DNA of 64,000 nucleotides from Pleurocapsa minor HA4230-MV1 (GCA_019359095.1 JAHHHZ010000036.1:186001-250000); one strand, 5' to 3'; positions 46,841 through 55,477 are shown, counted from the first letter of the stretch. Made by a program: numbers and translations. The notes: generated from the sequence alone by a model not told the origin.

Positions 46841-47237
46841 AGTAAGTAACTTGTTAAATGTAATTGTGAGCGCAATCAGCCAATGACTGAGTTTTTACTT
46901 GCGTTTCATGTAACTTGATTACATTTATAAAAGCTTTACAATAGCTTTACAGTGACTTCATACTGTTTGAGCGTGAGATCGCGATCACCAAAAGTTGCGA
47001 TCGGGGAATAACCTAGTTCTTACCTAGTTGCCAATTATTGATAATAGACCTCTTGCATGAATAGCAGACTAATCTATTTTCCCTTCTTACGAAGTTTGCT
47101 CAACGGGGGGAACCCCCGCAACGCAACTTCGCGCTTTTCCACCAAACTATGCGGTGCGACACGAAGTTAGTGCTAAAGCATACCGCTACGCATATCCTTT
47201 AGGGCAAGCCCTTACCCTTTTCCCTCTTGGTAAACTA
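46841..47237. other. intergenic region with GC-rich palindromic repeats
   Basis: 397 bp upstream of GH9. The half near GH9 (46841-47060) must hold its promoter. 47090-47220 contains CGGGGGGAACCCCCG (47104-47118), a sister of the palindrome at 32935-32949, and CGACACGAAGTTAGTGCTAA / CCTTTAGGGCAAGCCC pieces related to the compound repeats at 40.8 and 49.9 kb. No gene. Confidence 0.7.
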
Positions 47238-48620
47238 TTAAGCAATAGGCTTGATAATACTTCGTCGAGCGATCGCCCTAGTTGCTAAGCGATGATATTG
47301 TTCTGCTTGCGTCATCTTGAACTGAAGTAATTCTGTTTGAACCAAACTAAACTGCTGTTGGGGTTTAATTGGCACTAGTTCTAAAGCTTTAATTATCTCT
47401 TGCGCGATCGCCTGAGCTAATAGGGGAGGGACAGAATTACCGATCTGCCGAAAGCCATGCCATTTAGTAGCATGAAACATAAACCAGTCAGGATAGGAAT
47501 GAAGTCTTGCTGCCTCTCTGACGGTAATACAGCGAGGAGTTATGGGATGAATTGGACGAGGAGAAGTAAAAGCGCCACGATTGCTGGCTGTCCCCGCTCT
47601 CAGGGTGGTACAGATACCCGTAAGATCCAGGCGGTGAAAATGACTAATGCGATCGCTTTTTCCTGGAATTGTCTGGGCAAATCTCGTAATAGTTTGCGAT
47701 GTATGATTGGTACGTCGGCTACAGGTTAGAAGTTCTGATGGGTATTCCCGCTGATAAGCATAATTATCTGTGACCAGAATAGGAGTACGCAGTTTGCTAG
47801 CATAGGCGCTGGGTTGTCCATAACTAGCAGCTACCCAGTCTCGTAACTTTAATTCAGGATAGTGGTTGACCTCTGGGAGATCGCCAATCGCTTCACCAAC
47901 CGTCGGTGTATTGGGTAAAGAGCGACGCTGAATACTAGCTGGGTAATTGCTTTTTAGCTTAGTCTGATGATTTTGGTCAAAACAGGTTTTGGCATCAGGA
48001 TACTGAGGTAAAGTCAAACCCTGACGGCAGCCTAAGAGAAATAATCGCTGGCGATTTTGGGGGACTCCATAATTGGCAGCATTTAAAATTTGCGGATTCT
48101 GCCTAACTTGATAGCCATGCTGCGTAAACTCTGTCATGATTGTTTCCAAAACTTGTCTTTGCTTGCCAATAGTAATGCCTCGTACATTTTCCAGGACAAA
48201 ATATTTAGGTTGTAAATCTAAAACCAGACGCAAAAAATCAAAGACCAAAGAATTGCGTTCATCACTTAAATCCCGTTTTCCCATGAGGGAGAAACCTTGA
48301 CAGGGAGGCCCACCAAAGACAACATCAATATCGCGATCGCCAATTGCCGATTGTTCTCTAATTTCTTGAGCGCTCGTTTGACTGACGCTGCGACAAATAG
48401 TTGTCCAGAAAGGAAAATTATATTCATGGACGCTAGCGTGAATCGGATCTAGCTCCACCGCTGCTAAAACATCAAATCCTGCTTGCTCAAAACCAAGAGT
48501 CATTCCTCCTGCACCAGCAAAAAGATCGACGGCGATCGGTCTGCGGTGCTTAACCTGGTCATTTTTTAAGCAGATCGCAGCCTCACTATTTAGGTAACTA
48601 GTCGCCATCACTAACCTCAA
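47238..48620 (-). CDS. DNA (cytosine-5)-methyltransferase, orphan
   Basis: 460 residues with the m5C order: motif I VDLFAGAGGMTLGFEQAG (31-48), motif IV GGPPCQGFS with nucleophile C107, motif VI ENVRG, motif VIII VPQNRQRLFLLG, a target-recognition region, then motifs IX/X (REAARLHSYPDWF, QIGNSVPPLLAQAIA). No restriction gene lies next to it. In a HIP1-rich genome an orphan m5C enzyme may well methylate CGATCG, the HIP1 core, as the Synechocystis enzyme does; that is inference. The first five residues (MRLVM) allow a second start at MATSYL. Confidence 0.92.
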   Translation of the reverse strand: MRLVMATSYLNSEAAICLKNDQVKHRRPIAVDLFAGAGGMTLGFEQAGFDVLAAVELDPIHASVHEYNFPFWTTICRSVSQTSAQEIREQSAIGDRDIDVVFGGPPCQGFSLMGKRDLSDERNSLVFDFLRLVLDLQPKYFVLENVRGITIGKQRQVLETIMTEFTQHGYQVRQNPQILNAANYGVPQNRQRLFLLGCRQGLTLPQYPDAKTCFDQNHQTKLKSNYPASIQRRSLPNTPTVGEAIGDLPEVNHYPELKLRDWVAASYGQPSAYASKLRTPILVTDNYAYQREYPSELLTCSRRTNHTSQTITRFAQTIPGKSDRISHFHRLDLTGICTTLRAGTASNRGAFTSPRPIHPITPRCITVREAARLHSYPDWFMFHATKWHGFRQIGNSVPPLLAQAIAQEIIKALELVPIKPQQQFSLVQTELLQFKMTQAEQYHRLATRAIARRSIIKPIA

Positions 48621-48945
48621 CTGGAATTCTACAAAATTTTCTGACGGTCGGCTTTTGGGTAAAAATGAACCATTTTATTTGCATTCAATGTAAGATTCTA
48701 ATCTGATTGGTTAACAATTGCCTAACTCAGAGTAAAGAAGTTATTGAGAAATTGCTAATAAATAGAGCAAGGAGTAAAATAACCTCCCGATCCTGTTGAC
48801 AATTACGACTGGTATTAAACATTAGAAATTAGATCAGCTCAAAAATCTCGATCACAATTGTCTAAGCTCTTTATGCTGGTTCATAATCTATGAGATGATT
48901 AAGAGTTATTAATAGATTATGAATTTAAATTAGGAGTTAAAGAAG
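48621..48945. other. divergent region between the methyltransferase and psb28
   Basis: 325 bp holding both promoters. The psb28 side has the 11-bp inverted repeat described separately (48881-48922) and TTAGGAG before the ATG. No ORF or tRNA seen. Confidence 0.55.
48881..48922. promoter_or_regulatory. 11-bp inverted repeat in the psb28 leader
   Basis: TCATAATCTAT (48881-48891) and ATAGATTATGA (48912-48922) are perfect inverted copies 20 bp apart, ending 8 bp before the Shine-Dalgarno. It could be an operator or a 5'-UTR hairpin that controls psb28 translation. Confidence 0.5.
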
Positions 48946-49275
48946 ATGGCAGAAATTCAATTTGCTAGAGGTTTAGTGGAAGACACAATTCCTGATGTAA
49001 AAGTTACTCGCTCTAAGACAGGTAACAGCGGGACAGCTACTTTTTATTTTGCCGATCCTCAAATTTTAAGCAAAGAAAGCAGTGAGGAAATCACGGGGAT
49101 GTATTTAATAGACGATGAAGGTGAAATTGTAAGTCGGGAAGTAAAGGGCAAGTTTATTAACGGTGAGGCTAGAGCGATTGAAGCGGTTTTAATAATGAAA
49201 TCGGTTGAGGAATTTGATCGTTTTGTCCGCTTTATGAATAAATATGCTGACGAACACGGCTTAGGTAAATCCTAA
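48946..49275 (+). CDS. psb28: photosystem II assembly protein Psb28
   Basis: 109 residues. [34 protein letters not shown] is the family signature, followed by [23 protein letters not shown]. Psb28 binds assembly intermediates of photosystem II (CP47-containing) on the cytoplasmic side and is absent from the mature complex. TAGGAG before the ATG. It ends 111 bp before moaB, with a hairpin between. Confidence 0.96.
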   Translation: MAEIQFARGLVEDTIPDVKVTRSKTGNSGTATFYFADPQILSKESSEEITGMYLIDDEGEIVSREVKGKFINGEARAIEAVLIMKSVEEFDRFVRFMNKYADEHGLGKS

Positions 49276-49322
49276 TAAATTAAAAATATTTCGCCAAAAA
49301 GCCAAAAGAATTAATAAAATCA

Positions 49323-49364
49323 GGGAAATCTTAGACTTGGTAGCTGTATGCCTTCAGATTTCCC
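49323..49364. promoter_or_regulatory. hairpin between psb28 and moaB
   Basis: GGGAAATCT (49323-49331) and AGATTTCCC (49356-49364) form a perfect 9-bp stem with a 24-nt loop. No T-run follows, so it may act as a processing or attenuator structure rather than a plain terminator. Confidence 0.45.
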
Positions 49365-49385
49365 GCTCATTATGGATTTTATCTC

Positions 49386-49889
49386 ATGATTCCTCATCCA
49401 GACAGCCAAGATTTTGCGGTAAATTGCGCTGTGATTACCGTAAGTGACACTCGTACACCAGAAAGCGATCGCAGTGGTCAAATAATTCAGCAGTTACTGC
49501 AAAATGCAGGACATCAAATATCAATCTACACTATTGTCAAAGATGAACCTGTGGCGATTCAAGAATTGTTGGAGTATCTAGAGCATCAGTTTGAATTAGA
49601 AGCAATTATTTTTACTGGTGGCACAGGGATTGCGCCGAGAGATACTACCTACGACATAGTTAGTGATTGGCTAACCAAAACTATCCCTGGTTTTGGCGAA
49701 ATATTTCGCTATTTGAGCTATCAAGAAATTGGCTCTAGAGCGATCGCTTCCCGCGCTGTAGCAGGAGTTAAAAATCAAAAGCTAGTTTTTTCTCTACCTG
49801 GCTCTAGCAATGCCGTAGAATTGGCGATTAGCAAACTTATTTTGCCAGAATTAAATCACTTAATTAAGCAAGTTCAGGGCAGAAAATGA
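49386..49889 (+). CDS. moaB: molybdenum cofactor biosynthesis protein B
   Basis: 167 residues, MoaB/Mog fold: AVITVSDTRTPESDRSGQ, the loop FTGGTGIAPRDTTYD, and FSLPGSSNAVELA. It binds molybdopterin and adenylylates it before metal insertion. The stop (AAA TGA) leads straight into a CAATGAR heptamer repeat block, as with lpxC. moaC is at 26.5 kb. Confidence 0.94.
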   Translation: MIPHPDSQDFAVNCAVITVSDTRTPESDRSGQIIQQLLQNAGHQISIYTIVKDEPVAIQELLEYLEHQFELEAIIFTGGTGIAPRDTTYDIVSDWLTKTIPGFGEIFRYLSYQEIGSRAIASRAVAGVKNQKLVFSLPGSSNAVELAISKLILPELNHLIKQVQGRK

Positions 49890-50056
49890 ACAATGAACAA
49901 TGAGCAATGAGTCCTAAAGGATTCCCTAAAGGGCGACACGGAGTTAGTACCGTTGCGGTATACACCTTCGGACGATGCGAAGCGAGTCCTAAAGGATAAG
50001 CTTCGCAAATGCTTTAGTATAAGCTCGCAAGCTCGCGTCACAATGAGCAATGAGCA
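49885..50056. repeat. compound dispersed repeat, copy 2
   Basis: A shortened copy of the block at 40831-41059: heptamers, GTCCTAAAGGATTCCCTAA, GGCGACACGGAGTTAGTACC, TATACACCTTCGGACGATGC, GCTTTAGTATAAGCTCGC, heptamers. The internal CCCTAAAGGGTACCGCTTCG and CCCTAAAGGGTTAGC modules of copy 1 are missing. Confidence 0.85.
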
Positions 50057-50078
50057 TTGTAAGATTAAGCAACCGTAA

Positions 50079-50690
50079 ATGGCAGCACAATTAATTAACT
50101 GGATACAAATATCTAGCGATTTATTTAATCAAAGTACGCCTCGGATTATTTGGAACTTATTTTTAGCTTTTATTCCTCTATTACTTAGCTTTTATTTATT
50201 TCGTCCTCCAGCGATGCGGAATATATTGTGGTGGACATTATTACTCATTTTTATTGCTTTTTTGCCCAACGCACCTTATATCTTGACTGACTCAATTCAT
50301 ATTATTGAACTAAGCCAAGAAAACTATCCCAACTGGGCAATTATTTTAATTTTAATTCCGCAATATATCCTCTTTATTTGCTTAGGATTTGAAGCGTATG
50401 TCATCTCGCTGGTCAAATTAGAACTATATTTAACAAATTTTATCGCTCAAAAATATTTAATTCTAGTAAATGCGATCGCCCATAGTCTGTGTATAGTTGG
50501 TGTTTATATTGGTCGGTTTGAAAGATTCAATAGCTGGGATTTTGTGACTAAACCAGGAATAGTACTTGTAACTACGTTCCAAGATCTGTTTGACGGTTGG
50601 AAAATATTAAGTATGGCGATCGCTTTTTTAACTATTTGGCTGCTTTCAGAGTTGATTAAGCTGGTTAACCAAAAAGCTGGATTGACTTAG
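50079..50690 (+). CDS. DUF1361 membrane protein
   Basis: 203 residues with about six spans. IWNLFLAFIPLLLSFYLF, then LLIFIAFLPNAPYILTDSIHI (family signature), YIGRFERFNSWDFVTKP near the C-terminus. Function unknown; widely conserved in cyanobacteria and Firmicutes. ATG at 50079 lies 22 bp after the compound repeat; single gene. Confidence 0.85.
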   Translation: MAAQLINWIQISSDLFNQSTPRIIWNLFLAFIPLLLSFYLFRPPAMRNILWWTLLLIFIAFLPNAPYILTDSIHIIELSQENYPNWAIILILIPQYILFICLGFEAYVISLVKLELYLTNFIAQKYLILVNAIAHSLCIVGVYIGRFERFNSWDFVTKPGIVLVTTFQDLFDGWKILSMAIAFLTIWLLSELIKLVNQKAGLT

Positions 50691-50927
50691 GTAATAAACG
50701 TTAGACATCTCCAGAAGCTGAAAAATCATTTGATTGGATCATACTTAAGGTATTTTTAACTATCTGCCTCAAAACTTCGAGCAAAGCTTAATTTTTAGTT
50801 AAAACTTGAGATTTAATCCCCCCCCCCAGGATGTTTTTGACCGTAAAACTACTTAAGATTGTTGAGATGACAATAATTAAAAATTAAAAGTATTGTCAAA
50901 ATTTATGCAAGGAAAAGCTCAATTATT

Positions 50928-51677
50928 GTGATATTTGTGATATCTATTATGTCTTCTAGCAATTGGTTATTCTGGAATACACAGCCATCGTTGGCAATGC
51001 ACATTCCAGATGGGTTTTTAAGCCTACCCATTAGTTTAATTACTTGGGTAATTGCGATCGCTCTAATTATAGTAGCTTTAAATCAAGTACAAGCTAAATA
51101 TCAAGAGCGGACAGTACCGATTATGGGAGTTTGTGCTGCTTTTATCTTTGCTGCCCAAATGATTAATTTTCCCATACCTGGTGGAACTTCTGGTCACTTG
51201 CTAGGAGGTACGTTAGCGGGAATTTTACTCGGCCCTTGGGCTGGTGCTTTAGTAGTCAGTGTTGTGTTTATCGTGCAAGCCGTGATCTTTCAGGATGGTG
51301 GCATTACTGTTTTGGGCGCAAATATTGCCAATATGGGGCTGATCGGCACTTTTGGCGGTTATTACCTTTATCGGGCAATTCGCTCGGCAATCGGTCGTGA
51401 TAGCTGGCGGGGAATGGCGATCGCTACAGCTATTAGTGCTTGGTCAAGTGTATTTATTGCTTCGATTTTAGTTGCCATACAATTAGCTTTATCAGGAACT
51501 GTACCTTTGAATGTCGGTATCTCAGCCATGGCATTTTGGCATGTGCTAATTGGCATTGGTGAAGCATTAATTACTTTGGCGGTGGTGAGTTTTGTTTGGC
51601 GGACTCGACCAGACTTGCTTTACAACCCTTCTCAAAACAGTAAAATATCTAATTCTCGCCCTTTAGTACACCGTTAA
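50928..51677 (+). CDS. cbiM: cobalt ECF transporter substrate-specific component CbiM
   Basis: 249 residues. A hydrophobic leader (residues 1-23) precedes MHIPDGFLS at 24: in CbiM the mature N-terminus Met-His is metal-binding after leader removal, so this placement is meaningful. Downstream is FPIPGGTSGHLLGGTLAGILLGPWAG. It captures Co2+ for vitamin B12 synthesis. First of four genes cbiM-cbiN-cbiQ-cbiO on the plus strand. No cobalamin riboswitch could be found upstream. Confidence 0.94.
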   Translation: MIFVISIMSSSNWLFWNTQPSLAMHIPDGFLSLPISLITWVIAIALIIVALNQVQAKYQERTVPIMGVCAAFIFAAQMINFPIPGGTSGHLLGGTLAGILLGPWAGALVVSVVFIVQAVIFQDGGITVLGANIANMGLIGTFGGYYLYRAIRSAIGRDSWRGMAIATAISAWSSVFIASILVAIQLALSGTVPLNVGISAMAFWHVLIGIGEALITLAVVSFVWRTRPDLLYNPSQNSKISNSRPLVHR

Positions 51678-51712
51678 CTAGTTAGAGCATAATTAAACAG
51701 ATTTTAGGTTTT

Positions 51713-52072
51713 ATGAGTAATAAAGTTCCAAGTCGTAATCTCACTTTTGTCCTCTCAGGCTTAGGTGTTGCCTTGTTAATTGCCATTTTTGTTTCTCCTT
51801 TCGCTAGTTCAGATCCCGATGGTCTCGATCGCGTTTCCCAAGATTTAAAATTTGAACAGAAGGCTAGTGAAGATGCACCAGCCAACAAATTACCTTTTGC
51901 TCGTATATTTGATGAATATGCCCTTAAAGGAGTCCCCGAAGCCGTAGCAACACCAATGGCAGGCTTAGTTGGCACATTGGCTACGTTTGGATTGGCGTGG
52001 GGAATTGGCAAACTCGTGGTTAAAAATTCTTCTGCCGTCGATAACAATACTGCTTCTCAGTCAGAAGAATAA
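51713..52072 (+). CDS. cbiN: PDGLE-domain protein (CbiN-like component)
   Basis: 119 residues: N-terminal span (12-28), SSDPDGLDRVSQDL (the PDGLE core, here PDGLD), a loop and a C-terminal span (about 80-100). It acts as the small auxiliary S-component subunit next to CbiM, 35 bp downstream of it. The variant acid residue in PDGLD is the only oddity. Confidence 0.88.
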   Translation: MSNKVPSRNLTFVLSGLGVALLIAIFVSPFASSDPDGLDRVSQDLKFEQKASEDAPANKLPFARIFDEYALKGVPEAVATPMAGLVGTLATFGLAWGIGKLVVKNSSAVDNNTASQSEE

Positions 52073-52117
52073 CAATCGAGTAAGTAAATATCAATTAATT
52101 AGGAAGTAAGTAGGTAG

Positions 52118-52900
52118 GTGCTATTGCTACATTTAGGGGCGTTTCATTTAGACATCGATAGCAAACAAGCTACTTTTTGGCATTCTCTTGCTCCCCGTAC
52201 TCGTTTATTATGTGCATTACTGATGGTATTTGCGATCGCTCTTACCCCGAACGGACGCTGGTGGTCTTGGGCGATTTATGGTTTAGGAGTATTAGGAGTA
52301 GTTTTTTTTAGTCGCGTTACTAAAAAAGTACTATTTACAAGGATTGCTGTTGAGTTTGCATTCATTGGTGCTGTATTACTAGGAACTTTATTTCGAGATG
52401 GTGGTGAAGTTTTATGGTCTTGGGGAATCTTACGCATCACCACAGAAGGTTTGACTGTTTTGGGTAGTGTCACGATCAAGGCTTTGCTATCGCTGCTAAC
52501 GCTTAATATACTCACCTTGACAACTTCAGTTCCAGCCCTGCTCAATGCTTTAACCGCTTTACGAGTTCCTCCTTTATTAGTTGCTATCTTAGCCTCAATG
52601 TATCGCTATATAAGCGTTTTAATTAGAGAGTTTCAGGCAATGCGTCGAGCTGCTACTTCGCGCAATCTTCCTAAAAACGGTGTTTGGCAACGCTTTGTGA
52701 TTGGTAATATGATCGGGACTTTATTTATTCGCACCTTTGAGAGAGGAGAACGAGTGTATCAAGCAATGCTAGCCCGTGGTTATCAGGGAGTGCCTGTAGT
52801 TGAAAAAGTACCCGCTGGTGGACGACGTGATGTTCTAGTCCTCACCTTAACTCTGGTTTTGGCGCTGTTGGGACAATCTATTTATTTACCCCAGTGGTAG
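52118..52900 (+). CDS. cbiQ: energy-coupling factor transmembrane protein CbiQ
   Basis: 260 residues, T-component. GTG start at 52118, then HLGAFHLDIDSKQATFWHSLAPRTRLLCALL. The coupling motif FQAMRRAATSRNL and the second ERGERVYQAMLARGYQG contact the ATPase. Followed by a heptamer/palindrome repeat block and then cbiO 262 bp away, an unusual split of the operon by repeats. Confidence 0.93.
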   Translation: MLLLHLGAFHLDIDSKQATFWHSLAPRTRLLCALLMVFAIALTPNGRWWSWAIYGLGVLGVVFFSRVTKKVLFTRIAVEFAFIGAVLLGTLFRDGGEVLWSWGILRITTEGLTVLGSVTIKALLSLLTLNILTLTTSVPALLNALTALRVPPLLVAILASMYRYISVLIREFQAMRRAATSRNLPKNGVWQRFVIGNMIGTLFIRTFERGERVYQAMLARGYQGVPVVEKVPAGGRRDVLVLTLTLVLALLGQSIYLPQW

Positions 52901-52904
52901 TAGG

Positions 52905-52975
52905 TAATAGGTAATAGGTAATAGGTAGGGGCGAACGCCCTAAAGGATTAGCTCCGCGTCGCCGTTCGCCCGTAC
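52905..52975. repeat. heptamers (TAATAGG x3) plus palindromic repeat copy 3
   Basis: Three TAATAGG units (52905-52925) are followed by GTAGGGGCGAAC (52925-52936) and GTTCGCCCGTAC (52964-52975), the same inverted-end repeat as at 652-703 with one mismatch. It separates cbiQ from cbiO. The remaining 53.0-53.16 kb shows no gene. Confidence 0.85.
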
Positions 52976-53162
52976 AGGTAGTAGGTAGTATGAGCCATAA
53001 TTTGGAGTACATTAAATTGTTGCTTATTCAACTTTTACCGATCTAATAAATTTAATTTTGCGATCGCGATACACAATATTTCCTTTAGGCGATCGTTCAT
53101 ACCACAAGGCTACAATGTCCTTTAAAGCTTTTTTTCTGGTTTAAAATTTATCGATAATCTTA

Positions 53163-53939
53163 ATGCATCATAATCCAATCATAATTGAAAACCTTACTTA
53201 TGCTTACCCCGATGGCACTAAAGCTTTAAACAACATTAATTTAGCGATCGAGGCAGGGGAACGAGTAGCCTTAATTGGTGCTAACGGTTCGGGTAAGTCA
53301 ACTCTACAATTACACCTCAATGGCATTATTTTGCCTCAATCAGGCAGGATTAAAGTAGGAAAATGGTGGATGGATGCCGATAATTTGCGCGATATTCGTA
53401 ACTTTGTCGGTTTAGTCTTTCAAAATCCTGATAATCAGCTATTTATGCCAACAGTTTGGGATGATGTTGCTTTTGGCCCTAAAAATTGTGGCTGTCAAGA
53501 TGAAGAATTAGTCCAGCGAGTCAAACAAGCCATGATGATGGTTGATATCGATCCAGAACGTTATGGAGCCAGAAATACCGAGAATTTATCGGGAGGCGAA
53601 AAAAAACGAATTGCGATCGCTGGAGTGTTGGCGATGAAACCCCAGGTATTAGTTTTAGATGAACCTTCGGCACAGTTAGATCCCCGTTCTCGTCGTCAAT
53701 TGATCGAGCTATTAACAAACCTGCCTCTGACTCAACTAGTGGCTACTCACGATCTAGACATGGCTTTAGAACTTTGCGATCGCACTGTCGTTTTAAGCCA
53801 AGGTCAAATTGTTTATGATGGAGTGACCGAGAAGATCATGAGCAATCCCGATTTTTTATTACAACACTCGCTAGAATCCCCTCTATCCTACAGTCGCCCT
53901 TATTGTTTAGTAAAAGACTTACCTGTCGGTTATTGCTAG
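53163..53939 (+). CDS. cbiO: cobalt ECF transporter ATP-binding protein CbiO
   Basis: 258 residues. Walker A GANGSGKST (about 39-47), Q-loop FQNPDNQLFMPTVWDDVAFGP (typical of ECF ATPases), ABC signature LSGGEKKR, Walker B VLVLDEPSAQLD, switch ATHD. Powers cobalt uptake with CbiM/N/Q. ATG at 53163; 262 bp separate it from cbiQ, so its own promoter is possible. Confidence 0.94.
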   Translation: MHHNPIIIENLTYAYPDGTKALNNINLAIEAGERVALIGANGSGKSTLQLHLNGIILPQSGRIKVGKWWMDADNLRDIRNFVGLVFQNPDNQLFMPTVWDDVAFGPKNCGCQDEELVQRVKQAMMMVDIDPERYGARNTENLSGGEKKRIAIAGVLAMKPQVLVLDEPSAQLDPRSRRQLIELLTNLPLTQLVATHDLDMALELCDRTVVLSQGQIVYDGVTEKIMSNPDFLLQHSLESPLSYSRPYCLVKDLPVGYC

Positions 53940-53980
53940 GAAAAGTAAGCTGAAAGATTTAAATCATCTTGCTACTCCAC

Positions 53981-54025
53981 CCCATCGAGAATGTGAGGGG
54001 CATAATAGTAAAAATTAGCGATCGC
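53981..54025. repeat. 45-bp direct repeat F1 flanking the MazF module
   Basis: Starts CCCATCGAGAATGTGAGGGG and ends AGTAAAAATTAGCGATCGC. 43 of 45 bases match F2 at 54685-54729. It ends exactly at a HIP1 octamer. Confidence 0.85.
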
Positions 54026-54041
54026 CTTTTCCTTGCCATAT

Positions 54042-54395
54042 TCATGACTCGTATCCCAAGGTTAGCAAAACTACTTCTTCTAATTGAGCAATTATTTCGG
54101 GACTTAGTTGTCCTAGTGTACGAATCAAACGAGTTTTATCCAGCACTCTCATCTGAAAACATAGAGCAACAGAATCTTGGTTAAGTCCACCATTACCTTG
54201 TTCAATCAGTAAGCATATAGGTAAGGCAGCGCGACGTTGGTTGGTGGTGAGGGGAATGGCAATAATCGTAGTTGAAAACTGGGAAACAACATCATTTTGA
54301 AAAATAATAACGGGGCGAATACCTGCTTGCTCAGAACCTTGAGTTGGATTGAGGTCAGCTAGGCAAACTTCACCCCGTTTCAAGGGATTGGTCAT
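54042..54395 (-). CDS. MazF/PemK family toxin (endoribonuclease)
   Basis: 117 residues, mRNA-cleaving toxin fold: RGEVCLADLNPTQGSEQAGIRPVIIFQND with the catalytic Arg/Thr region, then TIIAIPLT and the DSVALCFQMRVLDKTRL segment. Its ATG overlaps the antitoxin stop by 4 bp (ATGA), the usual type II arrangement. The whole module lies between 45-bp direct repeats, so it can probably be lost or gained as a unit. Confidence 0.93.
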   Translation of the reverse strand: MTNPLKRGEVCLADLNPTQGSEQAGIRPVIIFQNDVVSQFSTTIIAIPLTTNQRRAALPICLLIEQGNGGLNQDSVALCFQMRVLDKTRLIRTLGQLSPEIIAQLEEVVLLTLGYES

Positions 54396-54631
54396 GGTTG
54401 GTCTTCCTGATGGAGCATGACTGCATAGTCGTCCATGCCCGCTTCGGCAAAGGCGCGATCTTCATCAGCAAACTCCGTAAACATGCTAGCCAATTGTATT
54501 GGATCGAGGACAACCCGATGACGACGTCGATCGCGAAACTTTAAAAAGGCAATAAAATCAGCTACTTGCTGGAGTTGATTGTGATTCAGTCGATCTAAGT
54601 CTTGCTTAATAATTTCGGTGCTTACTGGCAT
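54392..54631 (-). CDS. antitoxin of the MazF module
   Basis: 79 residues. STEIIKQDLDRLNHNQLQQVADFIAFLKFRDRRR is a DUF2281-like DNA-binding/dimer helix region, and the acidic C-tail (FTEFADEDRAFAEAGMDDYA) would wrap the toxin. It precedes the toxin with a 4-bp overlap. The exact antitoxin family is uncertain. Confidence 0.75.
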   Translation of the reverse strand: MPVSTEIIKQDLDRLNHNQLQQVADFIAFLKFRDRRRHRVVLDPIQLASMFTEFADEDRAFAEAGMDDYAVMLHQEDQP

Positions 54632-54684
54632 AGGTAGAAAACAGTCAGAGGTTTCTTCTATTATATGAACTCAGTCACACCCTT

Positions 54685-54729
54685 CCCATCGATAATGTGA
54701 AGGGCATAATAGTAAAAATTAGCGATCGC
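54685..54729. repeat. 45-bp direct repeat F2
   Basis: Same orientation as F1 with 2 mismatches; ends at a HIP1 octamer. F1 to F2 encloses the MazF/antitoxin pair (about 700 bp). Confidence 0.85.
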
Positions 54730-54767
54730 TTTAGCAAACTATCTCATGTCAAATATTGAATGTCTGA

Positions 54768-54870
54768 GCGATCGCCCGAAAATAACTTGCCTTCATAAAT
54801 ATCTTATAATCTTTCTTGTAAGGCGTTAAGTTACGCTTTGCTCTACCCAACCTAGGAGATCAGCGATCGC
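54768..54870. repeat. 103-bp repeat E1, bounded by HIP1 octamers
   Basis: Begins GCGATCGCCCGAAAATAACT and ends GAGATCAGCGATCGC. It matches E2 (57423-57525) at 92 of 103 positions in the same orientation. Both ends are GCGATCGC. Confidence 0.85.
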
Positions 54871-55022
54871 GCTGTACAATAGCGCTCAGATCGGCTGCTC
54901 GTCGCCAATGTTGACCTAGTGGGAGTCAAAAATGTCACCATCAGGAAGCTGTCAGACCCCAGTTTTAGTACAATATTTTGTTCGCCTAAGCTTCTAAATT
55001 ACATCTCAGATTTCCAATTCGA

Positions 55023-55418
55023 TCAGCATACCTCAAATCCATTGCAGTTCTCAATCGCTTCGATGAATTGTATCAAAACCGCTTTGTTGATGCTATAGTT
55101 TTTGATCCTATCTTCATCGCTTTTGTAGAAAGTACCATCGTCAGATGTTTTCGTTTTCGTCCCATCTAGCAACAATCGCTCATCATCCTCAAGACATGGC
55201 AAAACTTGAGATCGCAATTCGGTAGTAACCAAGCTAATCTCATCTTTCGTCAAGCCAGCTCCAGTAAAAGGTTCCTGCAATCGATCAACGCGTTCGTCAG
55301 AAAGCAAACGCAATGATCGGATGACCTCGACAATCGTTCGATAATTCCAGAAGTTCACATTAAAGAAGAACTCGTTGGTTTCTGTATCCATCAATTCGAC
55401 TGACAATCTAACCTCCAT
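55023..55418 (-). CDS. unknown 131-residue protein, immunity-like
   Basis: Soluble, acidic. RLSVELMDTETNEFFFNVNFWNYRTIVEVIRSLRLLSDERVDRLQEP, with a C-terminal helix (INKAVLIQFIEAIENCNGFEV). It has the size, acidity and helix-strand mix of immunity proteins of polymorphic toxins, but no named family is recognised. It lies alone between the E1 and D repeats, within a run of toxin modules, so an orphan immunity gene is a reasonable guess only. Confidence 0.5.
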   Translation of the reverse strand: MEVRLSVELMDTETNEFFFNVNFWNYRTIVEVIRSLRLLSDERVDRLQEPFTGAGLTKDEISLVTTELRSQVLPCLEDDERLLLDGTKTKTSDDGTFYKSDEDRIKNYSINKAVLIQFIEAIENCNGFEVC

Positions 55419-55477
55419 GGACGAACTATTTAATACAAGGAAATTTTCCGTATATTAACCCTATCCATTTGGTATCT

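Larger units (their letters stand above)
54632..55022. other. repeat-bearing gap between antitoxin and orphan ORF
   Basis: 391 bp holding F2 (54685-54729) and E1 (54768-54870). The remainder, 54871-55022, has no readable gene; it includes a GTCTGACAGCTTCC stretch on the minus strand whose origin I cannot tell. Confidence 0.6.

Noticed and set aside
50691-50927. Cobalamin riboswitch before cbiM (also looked for before cobS)
   Set aside because: No B12-box-like GCCACTG or fitting stems found. The only notable feature is a run of ten C at 50818-50827.
53969-54184. 71-codon plus-strand ORF over repeat F1 and the MazF gene
   Set aside because: It is the reverse reading of the mazF-like gene and the repeat; it has no independent support.
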